Assembly (NCBI GenBank): GCA_049969475.1
Contig: JBMFOU010000002.1
Coordinates: 113,327-177,326 of the forward strand
Direction of reading: 5' to 3'
Source of the DNA: UBA2030 sp049969475
GTDB taxonomy: Bacteria > Bacteroidota > Bacteroidia > Bacteroidales > TTA-H9
DNA length: 64,000 bases
Of this stretch, positions 32,871 through 40,755 are shown piece by piece. The position numbers and the translations under genes are program-made. Numbering within the stretch: the stretch's first letter is position 1; every line of letters begins with the position of its first letter. The notes under the pieces were generated by a model, which saw nothing but the letters and a program-made list of their open reading frames with translations, did no database searches and was not told where the DNA came from.

Positions 32871-34558
32871 TAATCCTGGTCGGCAGTCATGGCACTATAC
32901 CAGTATTCATTTTTTCCCCAAATCATGACACTTCCGTATAATTTATCGGGAGAAACACCGAATCGCAGGATATAACCGGTAGCATCGGATGCGGATTTCC
33001 ATTTTATCCATGCATTGCGGGGCTCTGACTTACCTCTCAGTACGACTACATCTTGAACAGCTCTGGGTAAAGGTTTATCAGCTTTGCCAAAAACGCGTAA
33101 TCCTGAAAGTGCAAACTTGCCCGTAGGCATATGGATGTTTTTAATTCTGACAAAGCGGGCCTTTATGGGTACATCCAATTCGACGTAGTCATGCGGGACA
33201 TCGCTCTTGTTGTTACGCTTATCCCAAAGGATGAACCAACGCTCGCCATCCAACGAGCCTTCAATAAGATAGGCATGATAAAGCCCATCGACTTTTCCCA
33301 TCACATCCGCATCCTGGTCAGCAAAATTTACCTGAATGGCACGAACTTCACTAATTACTCCAAGGTCAGAGAGAAACCATTCGGTGGTATCGGCTGTGAG
33401 GGCACTCCAGTAGGTTTTCATGTCCTCATCTACAGCAAAATTGGGAGGATAGGCCGTTAACCATGTTGAGGCCATGACTGGCTTGTTATAGTTAAGTAAC
33501 ATCCACCCGGTGAATGAGCCATCCAGATAATGGGGAAAATCGCCATATTCTGTTTTGGTGAAAAGAATTCCATCAGCGTCGAAATAGGCAGGCCAAAGCC
33601 CAATCCGGCGTTCAAAATTATTTTTCACACTCAATGCAATAGTTGATACATGCCACCATTGCCCATTAAAATCCTTAAATGTAGCTCCATGGCCTGCTCC
33701 ACGCGTAAATCCGCCGGGTTTGTAAGAAAAGGGATTAAACTTCTGGTAAAAAAAGGGGCCCAAAGGGTTTTCTGATTGATATACTCCATCCGCATAACCG
33801 CTAAACTCAGTGCCTGGTGCCCCATATTGCAAATAATATTTATCCTGATATTTTGTCATCCAAGCGCCTTCAATGAAGGGACGGAGAAAAGTATTATCAT
33901 TATATTCTCCAAAACGCTCCCAGCCATGAATACTATCCCTTAGATTTATCAGGGAAAGTGGCTTCCCTTTAGGGAGCAAGGAGGTTTTATCCAATTCTAC
34001 TCCATAAAGAGGATAAAGATTACTTGAACCGTGATAGAGAAAGATTCTTCCATTATCGTCTGTAAACCAGCAGGGATCCCAGGCAGGATAAGGAAAAGAA
34101 TCAATCAAAACCTGCCATAGCCCCAATTCAGGCCTAGTACTCATCCACAATGTAAAATCATTAGAATAACTCGAACCTATAACAAGAAGGGTGTCTCCTT
34201 TGGCCATGGCAGCAGGCGCACAAAGGTCGTCCCATGTTTTATGACGAGGTTGCAAGAAAGAACGATTGATAAAATTCCAATTAAGTAAATCTGAGCTATA
34301 CCAATAGCCCTTCTGATTGGTGCTGAATAAAAAATACCTTCCCTTAAAAGGGACAATTACAGGATCAGCCGTGGTGCGATGCTTGCCCTGGGCGCTAAAA
34401 TCGGGTATAGAGCAAAACCCATAGTCCAGATTTATAGGATTACAGTATGTCTTGCGCACATCCTGAGCCACCAAAATTGTACTATGAAACAAACCATGTG
34501 TCGCTAACCCGATCATAAAAAACGAAATAGATCTCAATCCCATGCCGTTGGAAATCAA
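32795..34558 (-). CDS. GH43-like glycoside hydrolase with F5/8 C and FN3 domains
   Basis: 587 residues, with a signal peptide (about 1-32; alternative start at MGLRSISFF, five codons in). The five-bladed propeller domain (about 40-350) shows the GH43-type acids: TTADPVIVPF, YPAWDPCWF and FIEGAWMTKY. A coagulation-factor 5/8 type C sugar-binding domain follows (about 365-490: TYWSALTADTTEWFLSDLG, SGLRVFGKA), then an FN3-like domain (about 500-587). It would cut arabinose- or xylose-type plant or algal glycans outside the cell. No SusC/SusD pair or other polysaccharide locus genes are near, so it is isolated. The 3' end overlaps the PepSY gene. Confidence 0.87.
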   Translation of the reverse strand: MISNGMGLRSISFFMIGLATHGLFHSTILVAQDVRKTYCNPINLDYGFCSIPDFSAQGKHRTTADPVIVPFKGRYFLFSTNQKGYWYSSDLLNWNFINRSFLQPRHKTWDDLCAPAAMAKGDTLLVIGSSYSNDFTLWMSTRPELGLWQVLIDSFPYPAWDPCWFTDDNGRIFLYHGSSNLYPLYGVELDKTSLLPKGKPLSLINLRDSIHGWERFGEYNDNTFLRPFIEGAWMTKYQDKYYLQYGAPGTEFSGYADGVYQSENPLGPFFYQKFNPFSYKPGGFTRGAGHGATFKDFNGQWWHVSTIALSVKNNFERRIGLWPAYFDADGILFTKTEYGDFPHYLDGSFTGWMLLNYNKPVMASTWLTAYPPNFAVDEDMKTYWSALTADTTEWFLSDLGVISEVRAIQVNFADQDADVMGKVDGLYHAYLIEGSLDGERWFILWDKRNNKSDVPHDYVELDVPIKARFVRIKNIHMPTGKFALSGLRVFGKADKPLPRAVQDVVVLRGKSEPRNAWIKWKSASDATGYILRFGVSPDKLYGSVMIWGKNEYWYSAMTADQDYYFSVSAFNEAGEGGSSEVIKAEAP

Positions 34559-34647
34559 TTATACACTACAAATGTCCCGTTTTATGTTGTTTGTCACAAC
34601 TAATAATCCCCAAAAATGTTATTTTTAATGGACAAAAATATGGTTGC

Positions 34648-35223
34648 ATGCCGTTAAGATTCCCCGGCCACACAATCGTTTTCTTGCTCATACTCCTGAG
34701 CCCAGGAGCATTATTTTCCTCAGAAGCCAATATCTCTGTGGCTGATTCTCTCCTCAATCTGTTGAACAAAGAAAAGAACGACAGCCTCAAAGTAGATTTG
34801 ATGGTAAAGCTCAGCCGGGAATGGTGGTATAAAGATTCAAAAAAATCCATTGGTTGGGGCTTGAAAGCCATTCAAGAAGCACAAAAGATAGGCTACCGCA
34901 AAGGAATAGCCTCAGGAGCCAACGTGACAGGGGTGGGATATGATGTTTTGGGACTTCCCGACAGTGCAATCTATTATTACGATTTAGCCCTATCTTGTGC
35001 GCGGGGCTCGCATTTCGAGCTAATAGCAGGTAGTGCGCTCAGCAACAAGGCGATGATCCTGCAAGCTTTTGGAAAATACACCGAGGCTATTCAACTTTAC
35101 CATGCTGCGCTGGAGGTTTTCGAAAAACTCAACAACCAACAAATGATTGCCAACGTGAACAACAACATCGGCCTGACCTATGAGGATTTGCATCAACATC
35201 AAAAAGCTCTGGAATACCATTAG
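34648..35223 (+). CDS. TPR sensor kinase, N-terminal part up to an in-frame TAG
   Basis: 191 residues ending at TAG (35221-35223). The ATG at 34648 is chosen because it gives a clean signal peptide (PLRFPGHTIVFLLILLSPGA). Tetratricopeptide repeats follow (for example LGLPDSAIYYYDLALSCARG and FGKYTEAIQLYHAALEVFEK). The frame continues without any gap after the stop (KALEYH-stop-RALGIRRKL), where a TPR normally reads YHQRAL, so CAG to TAG is the simplest explanation. This and the next entry are one gene, broken by a nonsense base, a base-calling error or, less likely, read-through. Confidence 0.75.
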   Translation: MPLRFPGHTIVFLLILLSPGALFSSEANISVADSLLNLLNKEKNDSLKVDLMVKLSREWWYKDSKKSIGWGLKAIQEAQKIGYRKGIASGANVTGVGYDVLGLPDSAIYYYDLALSCARGSHFELIAGSALSNKAMILQAFGKYTEAIQLYHAALEVFEKLNNQQMIANVNNNIGLTYEDLHQHQKALEYH

Positions 35224-35229
35224 CGCGCT

Positions 35230-36624
35230 TTGGGAATTAGGCGTAAACTAACGGATGAGGCAGGGATCGCCACCTCACTCAATAATCTTGCATTAGTTTA
35301 TCAGGAGCTCGGGAAATACGCCAAAGCGCTGGAATTTTTGTTTGAAGCTGCTGAGCTCAGGTTCAAATTGAAAGATGATTACGGATTAGGCATCGTTTAC
35401 AACAACATAGCCGAAATATATGCTTTACTAGGAGATTACAGAAAGACTATTCAATACAACGAACTTTCTCTTCTGGCACGCAAAAGAGCTGGCGATGAAA
35501 CAGGAAAGACTTACAATTACAATAACCTTGTTAATGCATACTTAAAACTCGGAAATTTACCCAGAGCCAAAGCCTATCTGGATTCATCTCTACAGTTGGC
35601 AAAACAACTTAAGGCACTGCCCCGCCTGGTCAAAACCTGGGAATTTAAAATTAGCTGGCATAAAGCTGCAGGGCAGAAAGACAGTGTCATCAAGGCTTAT
35701 GAGGAATTGGTTGCTTTAAAGGATAGCCTAGCCAGGAAAACCCTTGAGGAAGAAATTGCACATACCGAGGCCAGGTATGGAGTCATGCAAAAAGCGGCAG
35801 AAGTAAACCGTCTGAACCAGCTGGTAAAGCTTCAACAGCTGGAGACCGAAAATGCTCACAACAAAGCCCGCAACACCCGCTTGTTTGGAATCATCATCCT
35901 GGGCATTATTTTATCAGTTTTTGGAGCAGTAATGGCTCATCTGAGGCATAGGTCCAGAGTTATGCTAGAAAGACAAAAACTCGAACTTCAGCAAAAAACT
36001 TTTCTGGAAGTAATGTCAGCCGAAGACCGGGAGCGGCAGCGCCTAGCCATGGAACTGCATGATGGGTTAGGGCAAACTTTGTCGGCCGCTTTACTCAATG
36101 TAAGAGCACTTCCCGAGCAGCCTTCCGGTCAGGGATACGAACCCCGTAAAAGTGCAGAAAAAGCGATCCAAACGGCGATTGAAGATATGCGACGCATATC
36201 GCACAATCTAATGCCCGGAGCCCTGATAAGAAAAGGATTAACTCATGCCCTCGAAGAAATGGCTCAAACGGTGAATTCTTCACATAAAGCAAAAATCAAT
36301 CTTCACCTCAATGATTCGGTTGATTTGCCTTTGCAAACCCAGCACACCTTATATCGGGTGATTCAAGAAACAGTCAACAACATTCTTAAACATTCCCAGG
36401 CTACAGAAATAAATATTTCCATGAAAACTGAAAATAATAGATTTAGCCTGGAAATCAGAGATAACGGAAATTGTGTGGAATTACCCCAGGATAATCCAGT
36501 AAAAGGCATTGGATTGGAAAGCCTTAAACAAAGAATAAATTTTCTTAAAGGCATCTGGAGATTGGAAAGGACCTGTGAAGAACAGAATATTTTCAAAATT
36601 GAATTTAGCCTCAGTGAATCATGA
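35230..36624 (+). CDS. TPR sensor histidine kinase, C-terminal part (HisKA_3-HATPase)
   Basis: 464 residues if begun at the TTG at 35230; more likely the rest of the gene starting at 34648. It has more TPRs (AGIATSLNNLALVYQELGKY), one membrane helix (about 222-243), a coiled coil, the phospho-acceptor motif MELHDGLGQTLSAALLNVRA, and a HATPase domain (NNILKHSQATEINISM; DNGNCVELP; GIGLESLKQRI). This is the NarX/DesK-type family that works with LuxR-type response regulators; its stop overlaps such a gene by 4 bp. The kinase would sense an unknown periplasmic or cytoplasmic cue. Confidence 0.82.
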   Translation: MGIRRKLTDEAGIATSLNNLALVYQELGKYAKALEFLFEAAELRFKLKDDYGLGIVYNNIAEIYALLGDYRKTIQYNELSLLARKRAGDETGKTYNYNNLVNAYLKLGNLPRAKAYLDSSLQLAKQLKALPRLVKTWEFKISWHKAAGQKDSVIKAYEELVALKDSLARKTLEEEIAHTEARYGVMQKAAEVNRLNQLVKLQQLETENAHNKARNTRLFGIIILGIILSVFGAVMAHLRHRSRVMLERQKLELQQKTFLEVMSAEDRERQRLAMELHDGLGQTLSAALLNVRALPEQPSGQGYEPRKSAEKAIQTAIEDMRRISHNLMPGALIRKGLTHALEEMAQTVNSSHKAKINLHLNDSVDLPLQTQHTLYRVIQETVNNILKHSQATEINISMKTENNRFSLEIRDNGNCVELPQDNPVKGIGLESLKQRINFLKGIWRLERTCEEQNIFKIEFSLSES

Positions 36625-37283
36625 TTACAATGAATGAAAACCAGCCAGCAATTAAAAAAGTACTTATAGCCGACGATCACCAATTATTTGGCGAAGGACT
36701 GGCAGCACTGGTTAGTCAATTATCCGGCCTTCAAATCACAGGGATAGCCAGCGATGGACAGCAGGCCCTGGACCTATTGATGCTTCAGCCGGCAGATTTG
36801 CTAATCACTGATATCAGAATGCCCAAACTGGATGGAATAGAGCTGGTAAAACGTGTAAAAACAAAGTTTCATGATACCAAAATACTGGTAATCAGCATAC
36901 ACCATGATGCCTCTATTGTTGAGGATGTTTTTGAGGCTAATGCTGAAGGATATATACTTAAAGATGCCACGAGAGAGGAGTTTGTAAAGGCCATAACCCG
37001 CTTGCTCGACAATGGAACTTATTACAGCAACTCGGTGCTGGAAGAGATGCTTCGTAAGTCGATTAAAAATCAAAAGATAACAGAAAAACCTGTCAAACTC
37101 ACGCCCCGCGAGCTGGAAATACTCCGACTGATAATGGAGGAATATTCAAGTGAGGAAATTGCAGAAAAACTATTCATTAGTAAAAGAACTGTAGATACGC
37201 ACCGCAAAAACATTCTTCAGAAAACCCATGCATCTACCCTAGTAGGCCTTATTAAGTATGCCTATGAGCATAATATAATTTGA
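36621..37283 (+). CDS. NarL/FixJ-family response regulator
   Basis: 220 residues. The receiver domain (about 12-130) has the acidic pair in KVLIADDHQLFGEGL, the phospho-acceptor Asp in LLITDIRMPKLDGIELV and the Lys in EGYILKDATREEFV. A LuxR-type HTH follows (about 155-215: TPRELEILRLIMEEYSSEEI, ISKRTVDTHRKNILQKT). It overlaps the kinase stop (ATGA), so the two form a pair. It is intact although the kinase gene is interrupted. Possible targets: the matching promoter modules at 37295-37367 and 38021-38092. Confidence 0.93.
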   Translation: MITMNENQPAIKKVLIADDHQLFGEGLAALVSQLSGLQITGIASDGQQALDLLMLQPADLLITDIRMPKLDGIELVKRVKTKFHDTKILVISIHHDASIVEDVFEANAEGYILKDATREEFVKAITRLLDNGTYYSNSVLEEMLRKSIKNQKITEKPVKLTPRELEILRLIMEEYSSEEIAEKLFISKRTVDTHRKNILQKTHASTLVGLIKYAYEHNII

Positions 37284-37294
37284 TAAACTAGAAA

Positions 37295-37337
37295 AATACC
37301 TACTTATACTTATATTAAACCCCTATTAATCCGTATA
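37295..37337 (+). promoter_or_regulatory. two-box regulatory module, copy 1
   Basis: AATACCTACTTATACTTATA (37295-37314), then CCTA at offset 27 and CGTATA at offset 37. The 20-bp box matches copy 2 (38021) at 18 of 20 bases, with the same internal spacing, 65 bp before an identical -7 box. Confidence 0.6.
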
Positions 37338-37359
37338 GTCAGGTCCCCACTGCCGGCTT

Positions 37360-37367
37360 TAATTTTG
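37360..37367 (+). promoter_or_regulatory. -7 box of the lone HTH gene
   Basis: TAATTTTG, 28 bp before the ATG at 37388. Confidence 0.55.
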
Positions 37368-37387
37368 GCCATCAAAAGCCGGTTGCC

Positions 37388-37630
37388 ATGGAAGATGAAA
37401 CCCTTAACAAACACTTATCCAAGAGGGAAATTGAAATTCTGAAGCTTATCACCCTCGAGCTTACCTCTGCAGAAATTGCTGCCAGACTTAATTTAAGCAT
37501 CAGGACCATAGAAACTTATCGAAAACGGATTATACGAAAAACAGGTATTGCCAATCCCATCGGGCTTTTTAAATACGCTGTTCGCCAGGGATGGGTGAAA
37601 GGTTATTTTTCCACAGGTTCTGTCTCTTAG
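37388..37630 (+). CDS. single-domain LuxR-type HTH protein
   Basis: 80 residues, only a LuxR/FixJ DNA-binding domain: SKREIEILKLITLELTSAEI, then LNLSIRTIETYRKRIIRKTG and FKYAVRQGW. It resembles the C-terminal domain of the response regulator 100 bp upstream (TPRELEIL...; KYAYEHNII), so it may be a duplicated domain. Without a receiver it cannot be phosphorylated; it may compete for sites or be regulated by amount. It shares the two-box promoter module with the lipoprotein gene at 38125. Confidence 0.82.
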   Translation: MEDETLNKHLSKREIEILKLITLELTSAEIAARLNLSIRTIETYRKRIIRKTGIANPIGLFKYAVRQGWVKGYFSTGSVS

Positions 37631-38020
37631 TCTGACACTTACGGAAGAATACCAGTATTATTATGTTTCAAAATCTTGCATCCGAAATAATCTGACAAAA
37701 ATGCAGAGAACCCCATTGGTTTTTATAAAATGCTCTTCAATCAATGATGTATGTATTCAAAACATAACCTGCAGATAGCCAGATGAATAGAGTAACCCAT
37801 CATGCCATGAATAACAAAGGTAACTTTAAAAACCTTCTCATTAACGCTCAACGAAAAATTCTGTAAAGTGAGAGCTACGTATAATAAAATGAATACAATA
37901 AATAAGCATATAATAATTATACGGCCTTTTCATCCCAGAATTTACTTACACAGAATCGTTTGCAGCCAATTCAGATACAGCAAGAGTTTCAGGAATAGTG
38001 GACAAAAAGCCAGATTAACG

Positions 38021-38063
38021 AATACCTATTTGTACTTATAAAATTTACCTAAAAAAACGAATA
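38021..38063 (+). promoter_or_regulatory. two-box regulatory module, copy 2
   Basis: AATACCTATTTGTACTTATA (38021-38040), CCTA at offset 27 and CGAATA at offset 37, the same offsets as copy 1. It lies 64 bp before the -7 box TAATTTTG. Confidence 0.6.
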
Positions 38064-38084
38064 TACATTTCATATAAGCCTCTC

Positions 38085-38092
38085 TAATTTTG
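38085..38092 (+). promoter_or_regulatory. -7 box of the lipoprotein gene
   Basis: TAATTTTG, identical to the box before the lone HTH gene, 40 bp before the ATG. Confidence 0.55.
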
Positions 38093-38124
38093 TACATTGT
38101 AATAACAAACAAAAACCTAAAAAC

Positions 38125-38874
38125 ATGAAAAAAGTGCATATTTCAAAATTATTAATGGTACTCCTGGTTTCAGTGGCTGTTATCAGCTGCTCTAAGGATG
38201 AGGAAGGTGATAACAACAATGGAAACCAGAGCAACAACCCTGGGGGTGTAGTAGTACCAGATGGTAAAGGGATTCTTGTAGCAGTGAAAACTGTAACCTA
38301 CACAGAGGTTCCAGGTTTTGGGCTTACCGAGGCAACCGTAAATGCAGCATCCGCTGCTTTCTGGGAAAGCTCACCTTCGAGTTTCGTTAATGTAGGTACG
38401 GTTAAAATCAACGACTTACCTTTAGATTTTGAATCGAACTCCAAAACCTATTATTCAGGGCAGGCAGCTGTCAACAGTTTGCAGTTTCCCCCTGTAAAAT
38501 GGGAAGTATCTGGAACTGGGAGTATTCCAGCATTTACGAAAGAAATTTCCAGTTCTTTCCCCGATTTTAGCGGAAACTTTCCTGCGACGGTTTCCAACGC
38601 TGAAGACATAACCATCTCCCTTTCGGGTAAAATTGCTAACGCTGATTCAGTGTTTGTTGGTGTATTTGCTGATGCCAAATCACAGTTTAAAATCGTATCA
38701 GCCAATACCGCTAGTGTTACCTTTAGTAAATCTGAATTGTCTTCGCTTGGCACTATCAGGCAAGTACAGGTAACGCCCATCAAATATATTGCTGAAACCG
38801 TTAGTGGTACGAAGTTATGGTTCATACTGGAAGAAGGGAATACCCGCATTTACAACATTATGCCTGGTAAGTAA
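38125..38874 (+). CDS. surface-type lipoprotein of unknown function
   Basis: 249 residues. The signal peptide ends in a lipobox (VSVAVISCSKDEE); the acidic residues after the Cys fit the Bacteroidota lipoprotein export signal for the cell surface. A flexible Asn/Gly stretch (EEGDNNNGNQSNNPGG) leads to a beta-rich domain of about 190 residues with no recognised motif. The gene has the long regulated-looking promoter described for 38021-38092 and is followed after 70 bp by a beta-barrel gene, so the two may form one surface unit. Regulation by the neighbouring two-component system is inferred. Confidence 0.8.
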   Translation: MKKVHISKLLMVLLVSVAVISCSKDEEGDNNNGNQSNNPGGVVVPDGKGILVAVKTVTYTEVPGFGLTEATVNAASAAFWESSPSSFVNVGTVKINDLPLDFESNSKTYYSGQAAVNSLQFPPVKWEVSGTGSIPAFTKEISSSFPDFSGNFPATVSNAEDITISLSGKIANADSVFVGVFADAKSQFKIVSANTASVTFSKSELSSLGTIRQVQVTPIKYIAETVSGTKLWFILEEGNTRIYNIMPGK

Positions 38875-38944
38875 ATTATAAAAACAAAAAGCGGATGCCG
38901 AAAAGCTTTAATAGAGTAGGCACATTAACCAAAACCCAACACTT

Positions 38945-39415
38945 ATGAAAAAAGTATCAATTGTTCTTCTTGCGCTGCTATTCTGCCTTGCAGGTATGAG
39001 TTTGCAGGCTCAGGACTTCCAGCTTGGAGTCTTCGGAGGTTACGCAACCCAGATTAAAGCTCCTGCCGCAGGTATTAAAGTAAACTATGGCATCAAAGAA
39101 AAAGTCCGTACCTCGGCAAGCGCAGCTTACTTTTTTAAATCTGGCGTTACCTACCTTGAGGTAAATGCCGATGCTCATTATTTGATTGGTGAAGCTGATG
39201 CCTTTGCTTTTTATCCCCTAGCAGGTGTTAACTACTTCATTAGCAAGGTAACTGTAATGGGTGTTTCTGCTACGTCTTCGGAAGTTGGAGTCAACCTTGG
39301 GGCAGGGGTTCAACAACCTCTTTCAGAAAAAATGGCCTTCTTTGCTGAAGCCAAATACACGCTTGGAAATGCCGATAAAATAATGGCAAGTGCTGGATTA
39401 ATCTTTAGTTTTTAA
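38945..39415 (+). CDS. small outer-membrane beta-barrel protein
   Basis: 156 residues. Signal peptide MKKVSIVLLALLFCLAGMSL with AQA cleavage, then alternating amphipathic strands (FQLGVFGGYATQI; TYLEVNADAHYLIG; SEVGVNLGAGVQQP) ending in a terminal Phe (AGLIFSF), the usual end of outer-membrane barrels. Size fits an eight-stranded OmpX/OmpW-like barrel. It follows the lipoprotein gene by 70 bp with no promoter box of its own and has a strong terminator behind it, so a two-gene operon is likely. Confidence 0.85.
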   Translation: MKKVSIVLLALLFCLAGMSLQAQDFQLGVFGGYATQIKAPAAGIKVNYGIKEKVRTSASAAYFFKSGVTYLEVNADAHYLIGEADAFAFYPLAGVNYFISKVTVMGVSATSSEVGVNLGAGVQQPLSEKMAFFAEAKYTLGNADKIMASAGLIFSF

Positions 39416-39444
39416 CAGTTTTTTCGGTATAACCAACTTCTACG

Positions 39445-39475
39445 CCGTCTGAGGGGTTTCCTCAGACGGTTTTTT
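39445..39475 (+). terminator. strong terminator after the beta-barrel gene
   Basis: CCGTCTGAGG pairs perfectly with CCTCAGACGG across a 5-nt loop, followed by TTTTTT. Confidence 0.92.
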
Positions 39476-39972
39476 AAAACGCAGGTTTTTGAAGAGTTCT
39501 AGAGATATCAGATCTTGCAATCACATAGAAAATATACCTTTCAGTGGGGCTTTCTTGCATACCTTTAAAAACTTGACACAGACGCAAGTATTATGCGTCC
39601 CTTTCCAATGGACCCAGTACTCCCCAATTTGAGAAAGGACTGACCGACTTCCGAATCGTAGACCGTAACCTTGACAGTCACCCAGATAGTCGGCTATTGG
39701 CGACCATGGTTCGCCTCATATCAACTCCGACGAAGATGATATTACCCTATGGTTTGGGGAGGGAAATACTTATTTCAGGACTTATATGAACGAAATGAAT
39801 GAAAAGTCCGGCTTTATTCAGTCTGAAAGTAAGGTTGCTAAAAAGGGTGGAAAATCTTGCCCAAGAAATTTCCACCCATAAATTACACAAGAAAAGCTAC
39901 ATCTTTCCAATTCAGTTGAAGGACAGCACACAACAAATGAACAAATTGTTTAAAAAACAGAAATTAAAACAA
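39476..39972. pseudogene. decayed coding-like stretch with a long hairpin
   Basis: Several short frames with protein-like content follow each other on the plus strand without a normal start: about 39640-39710 (LTDFRIVDRNLDSHPDS), a different frame about 39690-39880 (IGDHGSPHINSDEDDITLWF onward) and a third about 39850-39960 (ISTHKLHKKSYIFPIQLKDS). Joined they look like one gene that suffered frameshifts, but I do not know the family and chance cannot be ruled out. An imperfect inverted repeat of about 15-bp arms lies at 39845-39877. No transposase motif was seen. Confidence 0.3.
39845..39877. repeat. long inverted repeat (hairpin) in the decayed stretch
   Basis: GGGTGGAAA pairs with TTTCCACCC and, inside, TCTTG with CAAGA around a 2-nt loop; one or two unpaired As between. 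No T-run follows, so it is not a standard terminator. Confidence 0.6.
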
Positions 39973-40167
39973 TTACTCAGAATTATCTGAGCCATTATTG
40001 TCGGAATCTGTTGAAGTTTTTTTCAGTCGTCCGGCCTTGCGCAGGGCATCATAAAGCAAATATTCAATCTGGCCGTTGATGCTTCGAAATTCATCATCGG
40101 CCCACTTTTGGAGGGCATTAAGCATTTCGGGGTCGAGTCGAAGAGCAAATACTTTCTTTTTGCTCAT
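39973..40167 (-). CDS. Arc-like ribbon-helix-helix protein
   Basis: 64 residues starting MSKKKVFALRLDPEML. The first strand (KVFALRLD) and two helices (PEMLNALQKWADDEF and SINGQIEYLLYDALRK) match the Arc/MetJ ribbon-helix-helix fold, and RSINGQIEYLL is the Arc-type second helix start. The acidic tail (DSDNNGSDNSE) is variable. It would bind DNA as a dimer; targets unknown. It is the last gene of a trio with a PH-like membrane protein (20 bp upstream) and an SPFH protein. Confidence 0.82.
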   Translation of the reverse strand: MSKKKVFALRLDPEMLNALQKWADDEFRSINGQIEYLLYDALRKAGRLKKTSTDSDNNGSDNSE

Positions 40168-40187
40168 GAATGAAAGAATAATGCGAT

Positions 40188-40745
40188 TTATTTCCCTAAA
40201 CCTAAAAAAATTCTGGGGGAGCATTGCTTTTGGGGAGCTTCGCCTTTACCGGCCCACCGCAAGGCTTTTTCAGCAGCCTCAGCTCTGCGGGTTCCCAGGA
40301 GGATATCTTTCCCATCCTTTGTAATTAACTGAATACCATACTTTTCTCCCATTGTAAAGGCCCTGTGCTTTCTTCCCATACCCCTATAGCCCCAGCCACC
40401 GTATTCGCCTATAGCCCGGTATTTCCTCACCCAGGCATAGGTAATCTCATCCCAATTAATATTCCTTTGCTTAATAAACGGTAAAAAGCGGTAGGATATC
40501 CCTTTCTCAGTAATTGCTACCTCCAGTTGCATGGAAACCAAAAGATAAATACAAAATACAGCCACTACAACCAATAAAACAATGGGAACCATGACGTCTT
40601 CCACTAATCTCCCCGCTGCTACCGCCTGCTTGGCCTGAGTGAGTGTTGCCAATAGTCCGGAGACGAGGGAAAATAAGCCACCTGCTAAAACAAGCCATCC
40701 CATCCACGACTCACGTACGCTCCTACTCTCATAGAATCCAATCAT
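40188..40745 (-). CDS. two-helix membrane protein with a PH-like domain
   Basis: 185 residues. Two membrane helices (about 14-35 and 52-70) are followed by a cytoplasmic beta-rich domain (about 73-170: LEVAITEKGISYRFLPF, WDEITYAWVRKYRAIG, YGIQLITKDGKDILLGTRR), the pattern of bacterial PH-like domains. A Gly-rich loop (GEYGGWGYRGMGRKHR) lies in the middle. It starts 10 bp after the SPFH gene stop, so it is in the same operon. Function unknown. Confidence 0.75.
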   Translation of the reverse strand: MIGFYESRSVRESWMGWLVLAGGLFSLVSGLLATLTQAKQAVAAGRLVEDVMVPIVLLVVVAVFCIYLLVSMQLEVAITEKGISYRFLPFIKQRNINWDEITYAWVRKYRAIGEYGGWGYRGMGRKHRAFTMGEKYGIQLITKDGKDILLGTRRAEAAEKALRWAGKGEAPQKQCSPRIFLGLGK

Positions 40746-40755
40746 AAACTACACC

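Larger units (their letters stand above)
37631..38124. other. 494-bp non-coding region before the lipoprotein gene
   Basis: AT-rich; no ORF of note on either strand. It carries copy 2 of the two-box module (38021-38063) and a -7 box (38085-38092). No terminator hairpin was recognised after the HTH gene. Confidence 0.6.

Noticed and set aside
35221..35223. TAG as pyrrolysine or programmed read-through
   Set aside because: No pyl genes or read-through context are seen; a simple CAG to TAG change explains it.
39799..39990. 63-codon ORF as an intact small gene
   Set aside because: It starts inside coding-like sequence in another frame and ends in low-complexity Lys-rich residues; treated as part of the decayed stretch.
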